From the NCBI GenBank assembly GCA_031296915.1, contig JAVDPC010000014.1:62001-126000 (forward strand): 64,000 nt of DNA. The letters are read 5' to 3'. The notes beneath the pieces are model-generated. The model was not told the DNA's origin, did no database searches, and worked only from the letters and a program-made list of their open reading frames with translations. Below, piece by piece: positions 18,531 to 27,437 of the stretch (positions are counted from its first letter, which is position 1; every line of letters begins with the position of its first letter). Position numbers and translations under genes: made by a program. The DNA is from Cerasicoccus frondis. GTDB lineage: Bacteria; Verrucomicrobiota; Verrucomicrobiia; Opitutales; Cerasicoccaceae.

Positions 18531-21079
18531 AGCCCAAGGAGTATCAACGGCGCACACTGCTCACCGTCCGGGATTTTCTGGAGGAGCTGGCCGCGATGCG
18601 CGCCAAGGCGGAGAAGGCGCGGGAGATCGACCCGGACCTTGGCTTTAACTTTGTGCAGAAGACATGGGAGAAAACGGCGCCGGGCCGCCAATACCTACCG
18701 CGAAAGAACGGCATGGGCGATCCGCTGCCGACCTTCTGCCTCAAGGTGCCCACCGGCGGCGGGAAGACCTACCTCGCCGTCAAGACCATCGACCTGATCA
18801 ATCAGCACTACCGCCAGCGCCAGACGGGGTTTGTGTTGTGGGTGGTGCCCAGCACCCAGATTTACCAGCAGACTTTCGCCGCGCTCAAAGACCGCGACCA
18901 CCCTTACCGCCGTGCGCTTGATATGGCCTCCGGCGGACACACGTTGATTCTGGAAAAGACCAGTGGCTTCTCGCCGGCGTATGTTGCGGAAAACCTGTGC
19001 GTGCTGATGCTGATGTTGCCATCGGCCAATCGGCAGACCAAGGACCAACTGCGCATGTTCCGCGACAGTGGGGGCTTTGATCGCTTTTTCCCAGACGACA
19101 GTGACTCAGCGGGACACCAAAAGCTGATTGCGCGCATCCCGAACCTCGACCGCTTTGATGGCGAGTTCGCCCTCGGCGGTGGACAGGTCAAGACATCGCT
19201 GGGCAACACGCTGCGGTTGCTCAGCCCGGTGATCATCCTCGACGAAGGGCACAAGGCCTACAGCCAAAACGCCAAGGCGACGCTGGAGGGCTTTAACCCA
19301 TCGATCATTGTCGAGTTGTCCGCTACGCCGCCGAAAGACGCGAATGTGCTTGTCGACATTTTGGGCAAGGAGCTGAACGACGAGGAGATGATCAAGCTGG
19401 ACCTCCATGTTTACAGCGGCTCCAGCACCAAGTGGAACGACTGTCTGCTGGCCTCCATCGAGCACCGCGAAAAGCTGGAAGAGCAGGCGCGCGCTTACGA
19501 GGCCCAGAGCGGAAATTACATCCGCCCGATTTGCCTGATTCAGGTTGAGCGCACCGGCAAAGACCAGCGAAAGCCGGGCTTAGTCCACGCCGATGATGTG
19601 CGTGACTACCTGTTGACCTATCCGGGCATTACCGCCGAACAAATTGCGATCAAGAGCAGCCAGAAGGATGAACTGAAGGAGGTCGACGAGGTCGGCGGGC
19701 TGATGTCACCCGATTGTCCGATCCGCTACATCATTACCAAGCAGGCCTTGCAGGAAGGCTGGGACTGTTCCTTTGCTTATGTGCTGACGGTGCTCACTAA
19801 TCCAAGCTCCAAAACCGCGCTGACTCAATTGGTTGGCCGCGTGTTGCGTCAGCCGCAGGCCCGCAAGACTGGTAATCACTGGCTGGACGAGAGCTATGTG
19901 TTCTGCTTTCAGCGGAAAGGCCGCGATGTGCTCAACGAAATTCGTAAGGGTTTTGGCGCCGAAGGCTTGGGCGATCTGCAGGGCCGCGTCATCACTGGCG
20001 ACGATGTGCAGGGAAGCAGTGATGTGATCGTCACCGATGAGCCACGCAGTCAATTCAGGCACGCCGCTAAAAATCTCGTGATGCCAGCCTTCATGATCAA
20101 GGACGGTAAGGAGTGGCGGCTGGTTCAGTACGAAGCCGATATCCTGTCGCGCATCCCTTGGGGAACTTTGGATATTTCGCCGGTATTGGAACTGAAGCTA
20201 ACGGAGGTTAAAGACGCAGGCGTCGAGATTCGCACGAACCTTGAAGAGCGTATCTTTGACGAAAGCCCGGAGTTCACGGGGCGCGAGTTGGAGTATCAGA
20301 GCGAACGTCACCTCGACCTTGCTTTTGCCGCAAGCCATTTGCTGGATGTCGTGCCCAACCCATGGCGCGGCTCGGAGTATGTCATGCGGGCCTTTGACCA
20401 TTTCCGTCAGCAGTACAGCGACAAGGTCGTGTTTGGGAATCTGGTCTTCATTTTGGAGGAACTTCGCAAGCAACTCGAAGTGGAGCGGGATCGCTTGGCG
20501 CGCCAAGTCTTTGAGGGGCTTCTTGCCAAGGGCACGATGCGGTTCATGGTGGTAGCGGACGATTTACACTTTAATCGATTGCCCAAGAAGATTGAGTATC
20601 CAAAGAAGGAGAAGCGGGCCACGCGGGAAGACGGTCGCCCATTCCAAATGAGCCTCTTTGAACATGTGCCGGAAGATGGGCTCAACTCGCTAGAAAATTC
20701 CGTGGCGACCTATTTGGACACGCAGGAGATGCTATTCTTCTGGTTCCGCAATGTAGCGCGCCAGAATTACTATGTTCAAGGTTGGAAGCGTAGCAGGATT
20801 TTCTCAGACTTTATCATGACCGCGTCACCGGAAAATCCGCCCAAGGATGATCCGTTTAACCGCGTTTTTGTAGTCGAAACCAAGGGATTGCATCTCAAAC
20901 GAAACGCGGACACTGAATACAAGCGCGATGTCTTTTCCCTCTGTAATAAGCATGCAACCAAGGCAGATTGGAATTCACTGGTCCCAGCGATGAAGTCCAA
21001 GGTGATTCGTTTTGAAGTAGTGGATCAAGACGAGTGGCAGGCGCGGTTGAATGAAATATTGTCAGAAGCTACGGGTTGA
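18527..21079 (+). CDS. res: Type III restriction enzyme Res subunit
   Basis: The 850-aa superfamily 2 helicase-nuclease has Walker A PTGGGKTYLA near residue 75, a DEGH box (ILDEGHKAY) near 238, motif III LSATPP near 264, and helicase C-terminal motifs around LVGRVLRQPQA. The C-terminal endonuclease is marked by FVVETKGLHL near 780, a PD-(D/E)xK type core. It uses ATP to travel or switch on DNA and cuts near unmethylated sites together with Mod. The length is usual for the shorter Res group. It is coupled to mod by a 4-base overlap. Confidence 0.93.
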   Translation: MKPKEYQRRTLLTVRDFLEELAAMRAKAEKAREIDPDLGFNFVQKTWEKTAPGRQYLPRKNGMGDPLPTFCLKVPTGGGKTYLAVKTIDLINQHYRQRQTGFVLWVVPSTQIYQQTFAALKDRDHPYRRALDMASGGHTLILEKTSGFSPAYVAENLCVLMLMLPSANRQTKDQLRMFRDSGGFDRFFPDDSDSAGHQKLIARIPNLDRFDGEFALGGGQVKTSLGNTLRLLSPVIILDEGHKAYSQNAKATLEGFNPSIIVELSATPPKDANVLVDILGKELNDEEMIKLDLHVYSGSSTKWNDCLLASIEHREKLEEQARAYEAQSGNYIRPICLIQVERTGKDQRKPGLVHADDVRDYLLTYPGITAEQIAIKSSQKDELKEVDEVGGLMSPDCPIRYIITKQALQEGWDCSFAYVLTVLTNPSSKTALTQLVGRVLRQPQARKTGNHWLDESYVFCFQRKGRDVLNEIRKGFGAEGLGDLQGRVITGDDVQGSSDVIVTDEPRSQFRHAAKNLVMPAFMIKDGKEWRLVQYEADILSRIPWGTLDISPVLELKLTEVKDAGVEIRTNLEERIFDESPEFTGRELEYQSERHLDLAFAASHLLDVVPNPWRGSEYVMRAFDHFRQQYSDKVVFGNLVFILEELRKQLEVERDRLARQVFEGLLAKGTMRFMVVADDLHFNRLPKKIEYPKKEKRATREDGRPFQMSLFEHVPEDGLNSLENSVATYLDTQEMLFFWFRNVARQNYYVQGWKRSRIFSDFIMTASPENPPKDDPFNRVFVVETKGLHLKRNADTEYKRDVFSLCNKHATKADWNSLVPAMKSKVIRFEVVDQDEWQARLNEILSEATG

Positions 21080-21153
21080 TCGGTTGAGATGACTATCATG
21101 AATTAGGTGATTATCGGGTTGGCTATCCATGCTTTTTAACACATCCAGGTTGT

Positions 21154-22251
21154 ATGCCCGACAAGCCATTTTACGAAATACCCTCCGAGGCTTATTTATT
21201 CCTCAAGCCGCGTGAGGATGGCTCCTTTCCGCCCGAGGAGGAAGTCCGCCAGTGGGCGGCGCATGAGCTGATGCGCGTTTACGGTTATCGCGTCAACATG
21301 ATGACGTTTGAGCATCCGGTGAAAGTTGGTTCGGTCACCAAGCGCATTGATATTCTCATCACACGTGATGAAGTGCCGTTCATTGTGGTTGAGTGCAAAC
21401 GTCGTAATTTGAAGGGTAAGGGCGTTGGCAAATCAGGAAAGCGAAAGAGCTTGGAGCAGGCCATCAGTTATGCGGACGCGCAGACGATTAAGGCAGAGTT
21501 TGCTGTCTTCACCGATGGTGATGCCTGGAAAGTGCGTCGAAAGATCGGTCATGGTTGGGTGGGCGTCATTGATATCCCCAAGCTGGTGGCGTATGAGGAG
21601 CCCAGAGAGATGGATCTCTTGTTTGATACATGTGAAAAGCCGGCAGCGCTCATTCATCGACTTTTTGACAAAGTAGAGGGGCGAGAGGCGAGGGTTTACT
21701 TCTGGGTGATGCAAGCGTTCTTCGGAGGCACGAACCTGTTGACTCAACACGGAAACGAGCAACTAAATTGGATGTTGGATAACCTGCTACGAAGCATTGT
21801 GCATCATCAGCACGAGATTGGCTATGTTCATGATAAGTTTGTCTACGCCTACAGTGAGCTTTTCAAATATGGAAGTCAGATTGGCGCAAATTGGATTCAC
21901 TATCCTCCGCTTGGCAATGAGCACCCATTTCGCCATGCAGCGACTTATCAATCTGACATCGCCCGGTTTCTTCGAGCTAGCCGTAATCTAGATAGCGGCG
22001 ATCGTTATCAACTTGAATTGATTGCGTCCCTATTGGGCTACTGTCGGAATCTTGAGAAACCTATGACGAAGGGCTTCCCGCCGATAACGGAAAAGATTTT
22101 TCAGGCACTGCGCGATCTGCTGAATTTCTATTTCGTGATGGAATTCAATCGCTCATTCCCAGAGCCCAATGACGAGCTAGGGATGAATGACTTTAAGGGT
22201 AGCGGTTACTACGCTTGGTGCAAGGCATTTGAAGATTACGATCGTGATTGA
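21154..22251 (+). CDS. HsdR_N-type PD-(D/E)xK nuclease-like protein
   Basis: The 365-aa protein has an N-terminal type I restriction HsdR_N-like domain. Residues 62-86 contain KRIDILITRDE followed by PFIVVECKRRN, the Asp and Glu-x-Lys of a PD-(D/E)xK nuclease. The C-terminal half is helical and rich in aromatic residues, without helicase motifs, so it is not a full HsdR. It starts 74 bases after res in the same direction. It may be an extra restriction component or a stand-alone defence nuclease transported with the operon. Many bacteria carry isolated HsdR_N proteins of unknown role. Confidence 0.8.
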   Translation: MPDKPFYEIPSEAYLFLKPREDGSFPPEEEVRQWAAHELMRVYGYRVNMMTFEHPVKVGSVTKRIDILITRDEVPFIVVECKRRNLKGKGVGKSGKRKSLEQAISYADAQTIKAEFAVFTDGDAWKVRRKIGHGWVGVIDIPKLVAYEEPREMDLLFDTCEKPAALIHRLFDKVEGREARVYFWVMQAFFGGTNLLTQHGNEQLNWMLDNLLRSIVHHQHEIGYVHDKFVYAYSELFKYGSQIGANWIHYPPLGNEHPFRHAATYQSDIARFLRASRNLDSGDRYQLELIASLLGYCRNLEKPMTKGFPPITEKIFQALRDLLNFYFVMEFNRSFPEPNDELGMNDFKGSGYYAWCKAFEDYDRD

Positions 22252-22557
22252 TCTTAGTAATGCACTTATCATTTCAATCGTGACTTAGCGATCTCATTGC
22301 TTCTACCTAGAGAACGAAATCAATGCACTCGAGTGGTCTTCACGCAGATAAGTTGGAGGCAGTTGATAGTGTATATGACATTATGCATGACGCCAGGCGG
22401 AGGTGGCGCAGCACTCCGGGGCGCCAGGATACAGCATAGCAATGGGGCACGGCGCACTGCTGTACGGCGGCGGCTTGCAGTAGTGGTTTTTGGGGGCTGG
22501 GGGGGATTTGGAGGCGAGGCGGGATGATGGGCCTCTGGGCTTGGAACGGCATAAAAA

Positions 22558-22586
22558 AGCGCCCACGCCGGGATGGCGGAGGCGCT
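22558..22586 (-). terminator. Hairpin terminator, reverse strand
   Basis: On the reverse strand AGCGCC pairs with GGCGCT across a GC-rich loop and is followed by TTTTTTAT. It is a second, distal stop for transcripts from the 1410-aa gene. Confidence 0.6.
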
Positions 22587-22684
22587 GTGGGGCGGCGAGT
22601 GAATCGCCGGTTGAGGGAGGTTTAGGTTGGATTCTGCCGCGGCGTAAAGGCGCGACATGGGTGGGATTGGTGGGGGCGTTTGAA

Positions 22685-22755
22685 GTAGCACGGGCGTCTC
22701 GCCTGTGTGCCGATTTCCAACTCACTGAAACGCACAGGCGGGACGCCTATGCTAC
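22685..22755. repeat. GTAG-headed inverted repeat (family D)
   Basis: GTAGCACGGGCGTCTCGCC (from 22685) and GGCGGGACGCCTATGCTAC (to 22755) are imperfect reverse complements extending 23 bases each, separated by about 25 bases. The ends are GTAG and CTAC, as in families A-C. Confidence 0.85.
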
Positions 22756-22796
22756 TGGCGGCGGCGATGGTGTGTTGTTTTCTGTGGAAATAAAAG

Positions 22797-22825
22797 AAAA
22801 GCGCCGTCCTGGTGGACGGCGCTTT
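22797..22825 (-). terminator. Rho-independent terminator of the 1410-aa gene
   Basis: A perfect stem, AAAGCGCCGTCC pairing with GGACGGCGCTTT around a 4-base loop (22798-22825), is followed on the reverse strand by a T-rich tract (TTTTCTTTTATTT). It lies about 75 bases past the stop codon. Confidence 0.85.
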
Positions 22826-22900
22826 GTGGTGCAAAGTTACTTTCTGATGCAGAGCGTAGTGGGCTAGGGAGGCTTTTCAAATAAAAGCAGTTGATAGCGC

Positions 22901-25900
22901 TTATTCGGGCGTAATCTCATTCACTTCGAGTTCCAGGAAGACCGTGTCCTCGGATACGTCGAAGGTGAGGGTGCGGGATTCGTAGAGTTCATCAATTGTT
23001 TCGACGGTGTCAGTCGTGGGGACGAGGGTAGAACCGACGGCGCCGATGTCTTGCCACGTCATCAGGTCGAAGCTGCCCCGCAACGTGTAGGCGATTTCCG
23101 TGATGTCGATCAGGCGCACATAGCGGTAGGTGATGTCGCCAGAGCTATCCATCTCGAAGGTGGGGAGGTCGGCGGCGTCGACGACGGCGTTGCTCGGGTC
23201 ACCGAGGCCGAAGGCGAAGTAGAGGAAATTCTCAATGCCGTTGTTGGACCAGTCGGCGTAATCGTCGGAGCCGTCGGCAGCGAGACCGTATTCCTGGCGG
23301 AAGCCCGCAAGGTCCTCCGTAAGCGCCACTTGTAGCAAGAGCCGGTCGTCTTGAACATCGACTGACCACTCCAGGCCTGGATCGAGGCTGGGCAACGTTA
23401 GCGTGTAGGTGTTATCGATCAACGAGTCGTAGTAGAGCACGCGAAAAGTTTCGCCCCCGCTGGGCTTGTAGTCGTTTATGAATTGAATTTCGATATCGCC
23501 ATCAAGCGTCGCGGCGCCGTTGATCCGCAATATGTCGTATTCGCTGCCTGCAGTTTCGCCGCCAATTTCCAAGATCAGTTTGCCATTGTAGTTCTGCGTG
23601 TAGTCACCAGTCACGGTCACATCGGCAACCGGCACGCCGGGGCTGAATGTTCCCGACACGTTGCTCAAATCGCCATCGAATCCACCCGCCAAGAGCGTGG
23701 TTCCATTTTTCATTTCAAAGACATCATCATTGCCGACATAGATCACGTCGCTGATGGAGGCCGTAGCGGAGTTTGCGAGGGTAAACGTATTTACGCCCGC
23801 GCCATCGAGGGCGAGCGACCCTGTGAGCTTCAGCTCGCTGCCGCTACCGGTGACGGTCGCGCTGGCGTTATTGCGGATCTCGAGCGAGGTCCCCGTTAAA
23901 GAAGCGCCCAAGGAAAGTTGGAGCAGAGATCCTGCCGAGTCGGCGTTTGTCCCGATCAGCAGGCTGCTGGCAAATGTGGCGTTCGAGCCGCTGCCGTAGA
24001 GGTTGAACTCGGCGTAGCCATCGAGACCAATTTTCGCCACTCCGTTTGTCGTGTCTAAATAGCTCAACGTTCCGCCATCGTAAACTTCCAGGTATCCAGT
24101 GGAGTCGGTTTCCAAGCCTACCCTCAGCAGTGAGCTTCCGGAATTCTCAATGGTCAACACACTGCCGGCGCCAGACACCGAAGCATAGCCCTCCCCGTGC
24201 TCGCCAATGGCCAACTGTCGCACCGTGATGTCTGAACCACCTTTTACGTAAAGTGTGCCATCGGCTTTCTCATGATCCGAGGCGAGCCAAAAGCCCGGCA
24301 GCCCGTCCAAATCGGTGGTGTTGTCAAACGAGATCAAGCCGAGACTGTCCTCTTCCCGACCAATGGTGATATTGGATGAGGCGTCGATGACGGAACCATT
24401 GGTGAAATACATATAGCCTTCGGCGCCGGTTCCCAAGAAGCAGTCGTCCAACAACGTGAGTGTCGACGCATCCACGGTAAAAGTGACCTCGGCGCCGTTC
24501 TCTCCGAGATAGGAAGCGCCCTCTACATAGAGAGTGCTGCCGGACTGCATGTCGAACTCGACATCACCATGGCCATTACCGACATAGAAATCACCGGCAA
24601 TGTTCAGGGCTCCCCCAGTGAGTAAGTTGAGCTTGGCGACGCCATCGGTCAGGCCGACCTCAAAGTTGTCGCCATCGGCATGCCAGATTGCGCTATTCTC
24701 AATGTTTACTTGCGCATTGCCATCCTCACCGATGTGGACGTCGTTAAAAGTATAGAGCTCGGCGTCTTCGCCGGTGAGCGCCAGGTTGCCGATGTTGCCA
24801 TCTGAATGGCCCACATAGAGCTCGGCATCGAGGATCACCAGAGCGTCTTCGATATCCACTTCGCCATGGGAATCCGTCTCTGCGGAGATGAGCATGTAGC
24901 TCTCCGGTAAGGTGGTGTAGTCCGCATCGTCTCCCACGATCACACGGCTCTCGCCATCAAGGTCGAGCCAACTGTTGGCGCCGAGGTAGAGCGCCTCCGT
25001 GATCGTGGCCAAGCTGCCGCCGCCACTGCCGCTGCGAATAAAGAGCGACGTGCCGGCGTCGGTTACATTACTGAGCTCCATGCGGCCTCCCACGCTGAGT
25101 GAGCTTGCATCCTGAATCAGGATGGTGGATGAGCCATTGGCGTTGGCGTAGAAATCGCTCGTGGTCGAGAGGTCGCTTCGGACAACGGTGATGTCGCCAT
25201 TGGCGCGTCCGGAGTCGCCCAGGTAGGAGTCGCCGCCCGCCGCGAATGTCGCATCTTCCAGATACATTTCGCCATAGCCGCCATCCAGGCCTACAGAAAA
25301 GCCGTTGGTTAGCGTCAACGACTGCTCGGGCTCCATGGCCAGGTAGCCGCTTGCGTCGTCGCCAATCCTGACGCCCAGAATCGAGCCGTTAGCGGCCTCC
25401 CACGAGCCATCACCCCCGGAGCCTGCGCCCAGCAAGACCATCCCCGCAGTCACGGTGCTGGTGTCAGATTGATCGAGCAAGCCCGTGCCGCCGTTTGCGC
25501 CGATGGTCAGGTCGTCATTCGTATCGAGCATTGTCAGCGAGGCGTTATTGCCCAGCGCAACCCGGCCATACAAGCCGGAGACGCCGCCGATGTTCAGTCC
25601 GCCATTTACGCTGAAACTGGCGCTTGCCTCGACATTGATCGCAGTCGACTCATCCGAGCTGATCACATACAGCGTGTTGCTGCTGCTCGCGGTGCGGCTT
25701 GCCGCCATATCGCCAACTGTCGCAAAGTGCTGGCCATTGTGTAAGTCGATCTTGCCTGAGCCTCCGCCGTTGGCGTCATCGCCCACATTGAGCGAATCGA
25801 TCACGAGCGTATTCGCCGTGAGGTCGCCGTAGAGCCCGATCTCACCCGAGCCGCCTTCTGCGCCCATATAAACCCTTTCGGTAGTGAAGACCGTGCCGTC

Positions 25901-27133
25901 ATTCAGGTAGAGCGCGCCGCCGTATGCATCGCCCAGGGTTAAGTCGTAGGCTGTGTGGGCAATGGAAGCGCCAGAGTAGGATATGGCCAACGCTCCGCTG
26001 CTGGTCTTGGAATCAATTGTCCAATCAGTGACATTTTCGATGTCCCAACTGCCGTTGACCCTAACCGTGCCATAGCCCTGTATGGAGCCGCCGCCGGTGG
26101 CAAGGGTGTAGATGTCCGTTGCTTCAATGGTTCCACCCTGCGGCATCAGCGTCCCACTTGGCCACACCAGGATGTCGTTGGCGATCTCAACTGAGCTATC
26201 ACTGTAAACTTGTAATACCCCCGTGCCTCCTGCTGCCGAAGTGTTGCCTCCCAGGGTCAGGTTGTCCGCCTCCAATAATGCGTCACCGTTGCGCACTATA
26301 ACCAGGCCGGTAGAGCCACTGTTGCGCCCGACGATCAAGGTGTTCGTCGCGCTGAAGTAACCTCCATTCTCAACGGTCAATTCACCATAGCCCGACAGAC
26401 CCACAATAGTATTCCAGCCCGAGGTTCCAGCATACATATATCCGCCGTCCACGGTTACATAGCCATCTGCGGTGCTATAGTAGCCCAAGCGCAAGTATTC
26501 GTCTACGTCGACGTTGGCTTCGTCGCTCACCGTCAACTCCCCGTACCCGCGAAGGCCGACACTCAGGTTCGTTCCGACTTCGAGTTCGGCTTCGCTGGTT
26601 GTAACCGTGACTATGCCCGACGACTCGGCGTCTGACCCCAGCGTGATGTATTCCGAGGTGTATACGCCGCCGCCCGTGATGTCCAACTGGCCCTCTGCTG
26701 AGTCAAGCCCAATCACGATGTGAGCCGCGTCCCAGGAGCTATCATTTTGCACCGTGATGGTGGCGTCTGCGCTTTTTGCGTAGCCAATTTGGGCAACGTT
26801 GACCGTGCGAAAGTAGGCATTGGAAGAAAATTTGTCCAGCGCCAGAGAGTAGATCCCGTTACTGCCGCCGAAGTAAAAATTCTTCGCGTAAGCGGCATAG
26901 CCGTAGCTGATGCCAACGGTCTGTGTGGGGACAACGTTGAAATAGACATCGTCCTCCACCGTGGGAATCGAACTTGAGCTCCAATTAGTGCCTGATGACC
27001 AATTGCCGTTGCCGGAACCATCAGTCCAGTATACGGTGGCTCCGCTGAGCGAAAGCGAAGCGCTCACAAGCGTAAAGCCAATTAAGGGCAATTGGGATTG
27101 TCGGGAAATGCCGTTCAATAGCTGAAACATCAC
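22901..27133 (-). CDS. Large secreted beta-solenoid repeat protein
   Basis: The 1410-aa protein has an N-terminal signal sequence (about residues 14-32). The start of the mature part, TVYWTDGSGNGNWSSGTNW, is typical of autotransporter-passenger-like proteins. About 1150 residues of irregular repeats follow, roughly 35-45 long, of the form LxIGxxxGxxGxLxVxxG, which should coil into a right-handed beta-helix. Residues about 1160-1250 form a different domain. The C-terminal 150 residues (ENFLYFAFGLGDP, then a strand-rich part) match a module common on Verrucomicrobial secreted proteins. No beta-barrel autotransporter domain, LPxTG or PEP-CTERM is visible, so the export and anchoring route is unknown. 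A surface or adhesive role is a guess. Confidence 0.85.
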   Translation of the reverse strand: MMFQLLNGISRQSQLPLIGFTLVSASLSLSGATVYWTDGSGNGNWSSGTNWSSSSIPTVEDDVYFNVVPTQTVGISYGYAAYAKNFYFGGSNGIYSLALDKFSSNAYFRTVNVAQIGYAKSADATITVQNDSSWDAAHIVIGLDSAEGQLDITGGGVYTSEYITLGSDAESSGIVTVTTSEAELEVGTNLSVGLRGYGELTVSDEANVDVDEYLRLGYYSTADGYVTVDGGYMYAGTSGWNTIVGLSGYGELTVENGGYFSATNTLIVGRNSGSTGLVIVRNGDALLEADNLTLGGNTSAAGGTGVLQVYSDSSVEIANDILVWPSGTLMPQGGTIEATDIYTLATGGGSIQGYGTVRVNGSWDIENVTDWTIDSKTSSGALAISYSGASIAHTAYDLTLGDAYGGALYLNDGTVFTTERVYMGAEGGSGEIGLYGDLTANTLVIDSLNVGDDANGGGSGKIDLHNGQHFATVGDMAASRTASSSNTLYVISSDESTAINVEASASFSVNGGLNIGGVSGLYGRVALGNNASLTMLDTNDDLTIGANGGTGLLDQSDTSTVTAGMVLLGAGSGGDGSWEAANGSILGVRIGDDASGYLAMEPEQSLTLTNGFSVGLDGGYGEMYLEDATFAAGGDSYLGDSGRANGDITVVRSDLSTTSDFYANANGSSTILIQDASSLSVGGRMELSNVTDAGTSLFIRSGSGGGSLATITEALYLGANSWLDLDGESRVIVGDDADYTTLPESYMLISAETDSHGEVDIEDALVILDAELYVGHSDGNIGNLALTGEDAELYTFNDVHIGEDGNAQVNIENSAIWHADGDNFEVGLTDGVAKLNLLTGGALNIAGDFYVGNGHGDVEFDMQSGSTLYVEGASYLGENGAEVTFTVDASTLTLLDDCFLGTGAEGYMYFTNGSVIDASSNITIGREEDSLGLISFDNTTDLDGLPGFWLASDHEKADGTLYVKGGSDITVRQLAIGEHGEGYASVSGAGSVLTIENSGSSLLRVGLETDSTGYLEVYDGGTLSYLDTTNGVAKIGLDGYAEFNLYGSGSNATFASSLLIGTNADSAGSLLQLSLGASLTGTSLEIRNNASATVTGSGSELKLTGSLALDGAGVNTFTLANSATASISDVIYVGNDDVFEMKNGTTLLAGGFDGDLSNVSGTFSPGVPVADVTVTGDYTQNYNGKLILEIGGETAGSEYDILRINGAATLDGDIEIQFINDYKPSGGETFRVLYYDSLIDNTYTLTLPSLDPGLEWSVDVQDDRLLLQVALTEDLAGFRQEYGLAADGSDDYADWSNNGIENFLYFAFGLGDPSNAVVDAADLPTFEMDSSGDITYRYVRLIDITEIAYTLRGSFDLMTWQDIGAVGSTLVPTTDTVETIDELYESRTLTFDVSEDTVFLELEVNEITPE

Positions 27134-27437
27134 GGCATCTTACATTTATAGTATGAAAGGATGCTTAATGCATCCGCCTGGCGCCTCAATTGAAGGAGTT
27201 TTTACATTGATGGGCCGTTCCGATGCTCGATGTATGGGGCCATGTCGCGGCGTCACAGGGTTGTCCCAATGTGCGTAGTTTTCTGCGTTGGTTAAAACGT
27301 GGCAAGCGCAGCCCAGAGCATGAGGTTCTCTCAGAAAACCGGGAATAAAGTTCATATCGAACGCTCTTGTCCTAATGCGGATAATCCTTTTGGCTTATTG
27401 GTCCTAACTGCTCGTAAAACCCACACAGGCTTTTCTC
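27134..27437. other. Divergent intergenic region
   Basis: It separates two divergent genes for secreted proteins. No gene, repeat or clear promoter was found by eye. Confidence 0.5.

Larger units (their letters stand above)
22252..22900. other. Gene-free region with repeats and terminators
   Basis: The region between the restriction operon and the convergent 1410-aa gene holds a GTAG-headed inverted repeat and two hairpin terminators for the reverse strand. No supported coding sequence was seen. A G-rich run lies at 22490-22525. Confidence 0.65.

Noticed and set aside
22297..22867. Short open frames in the G-rich region after the restriction operon
   Set aside because: They cross terminators and a palindromic repeat and have no ribosome site or domain.
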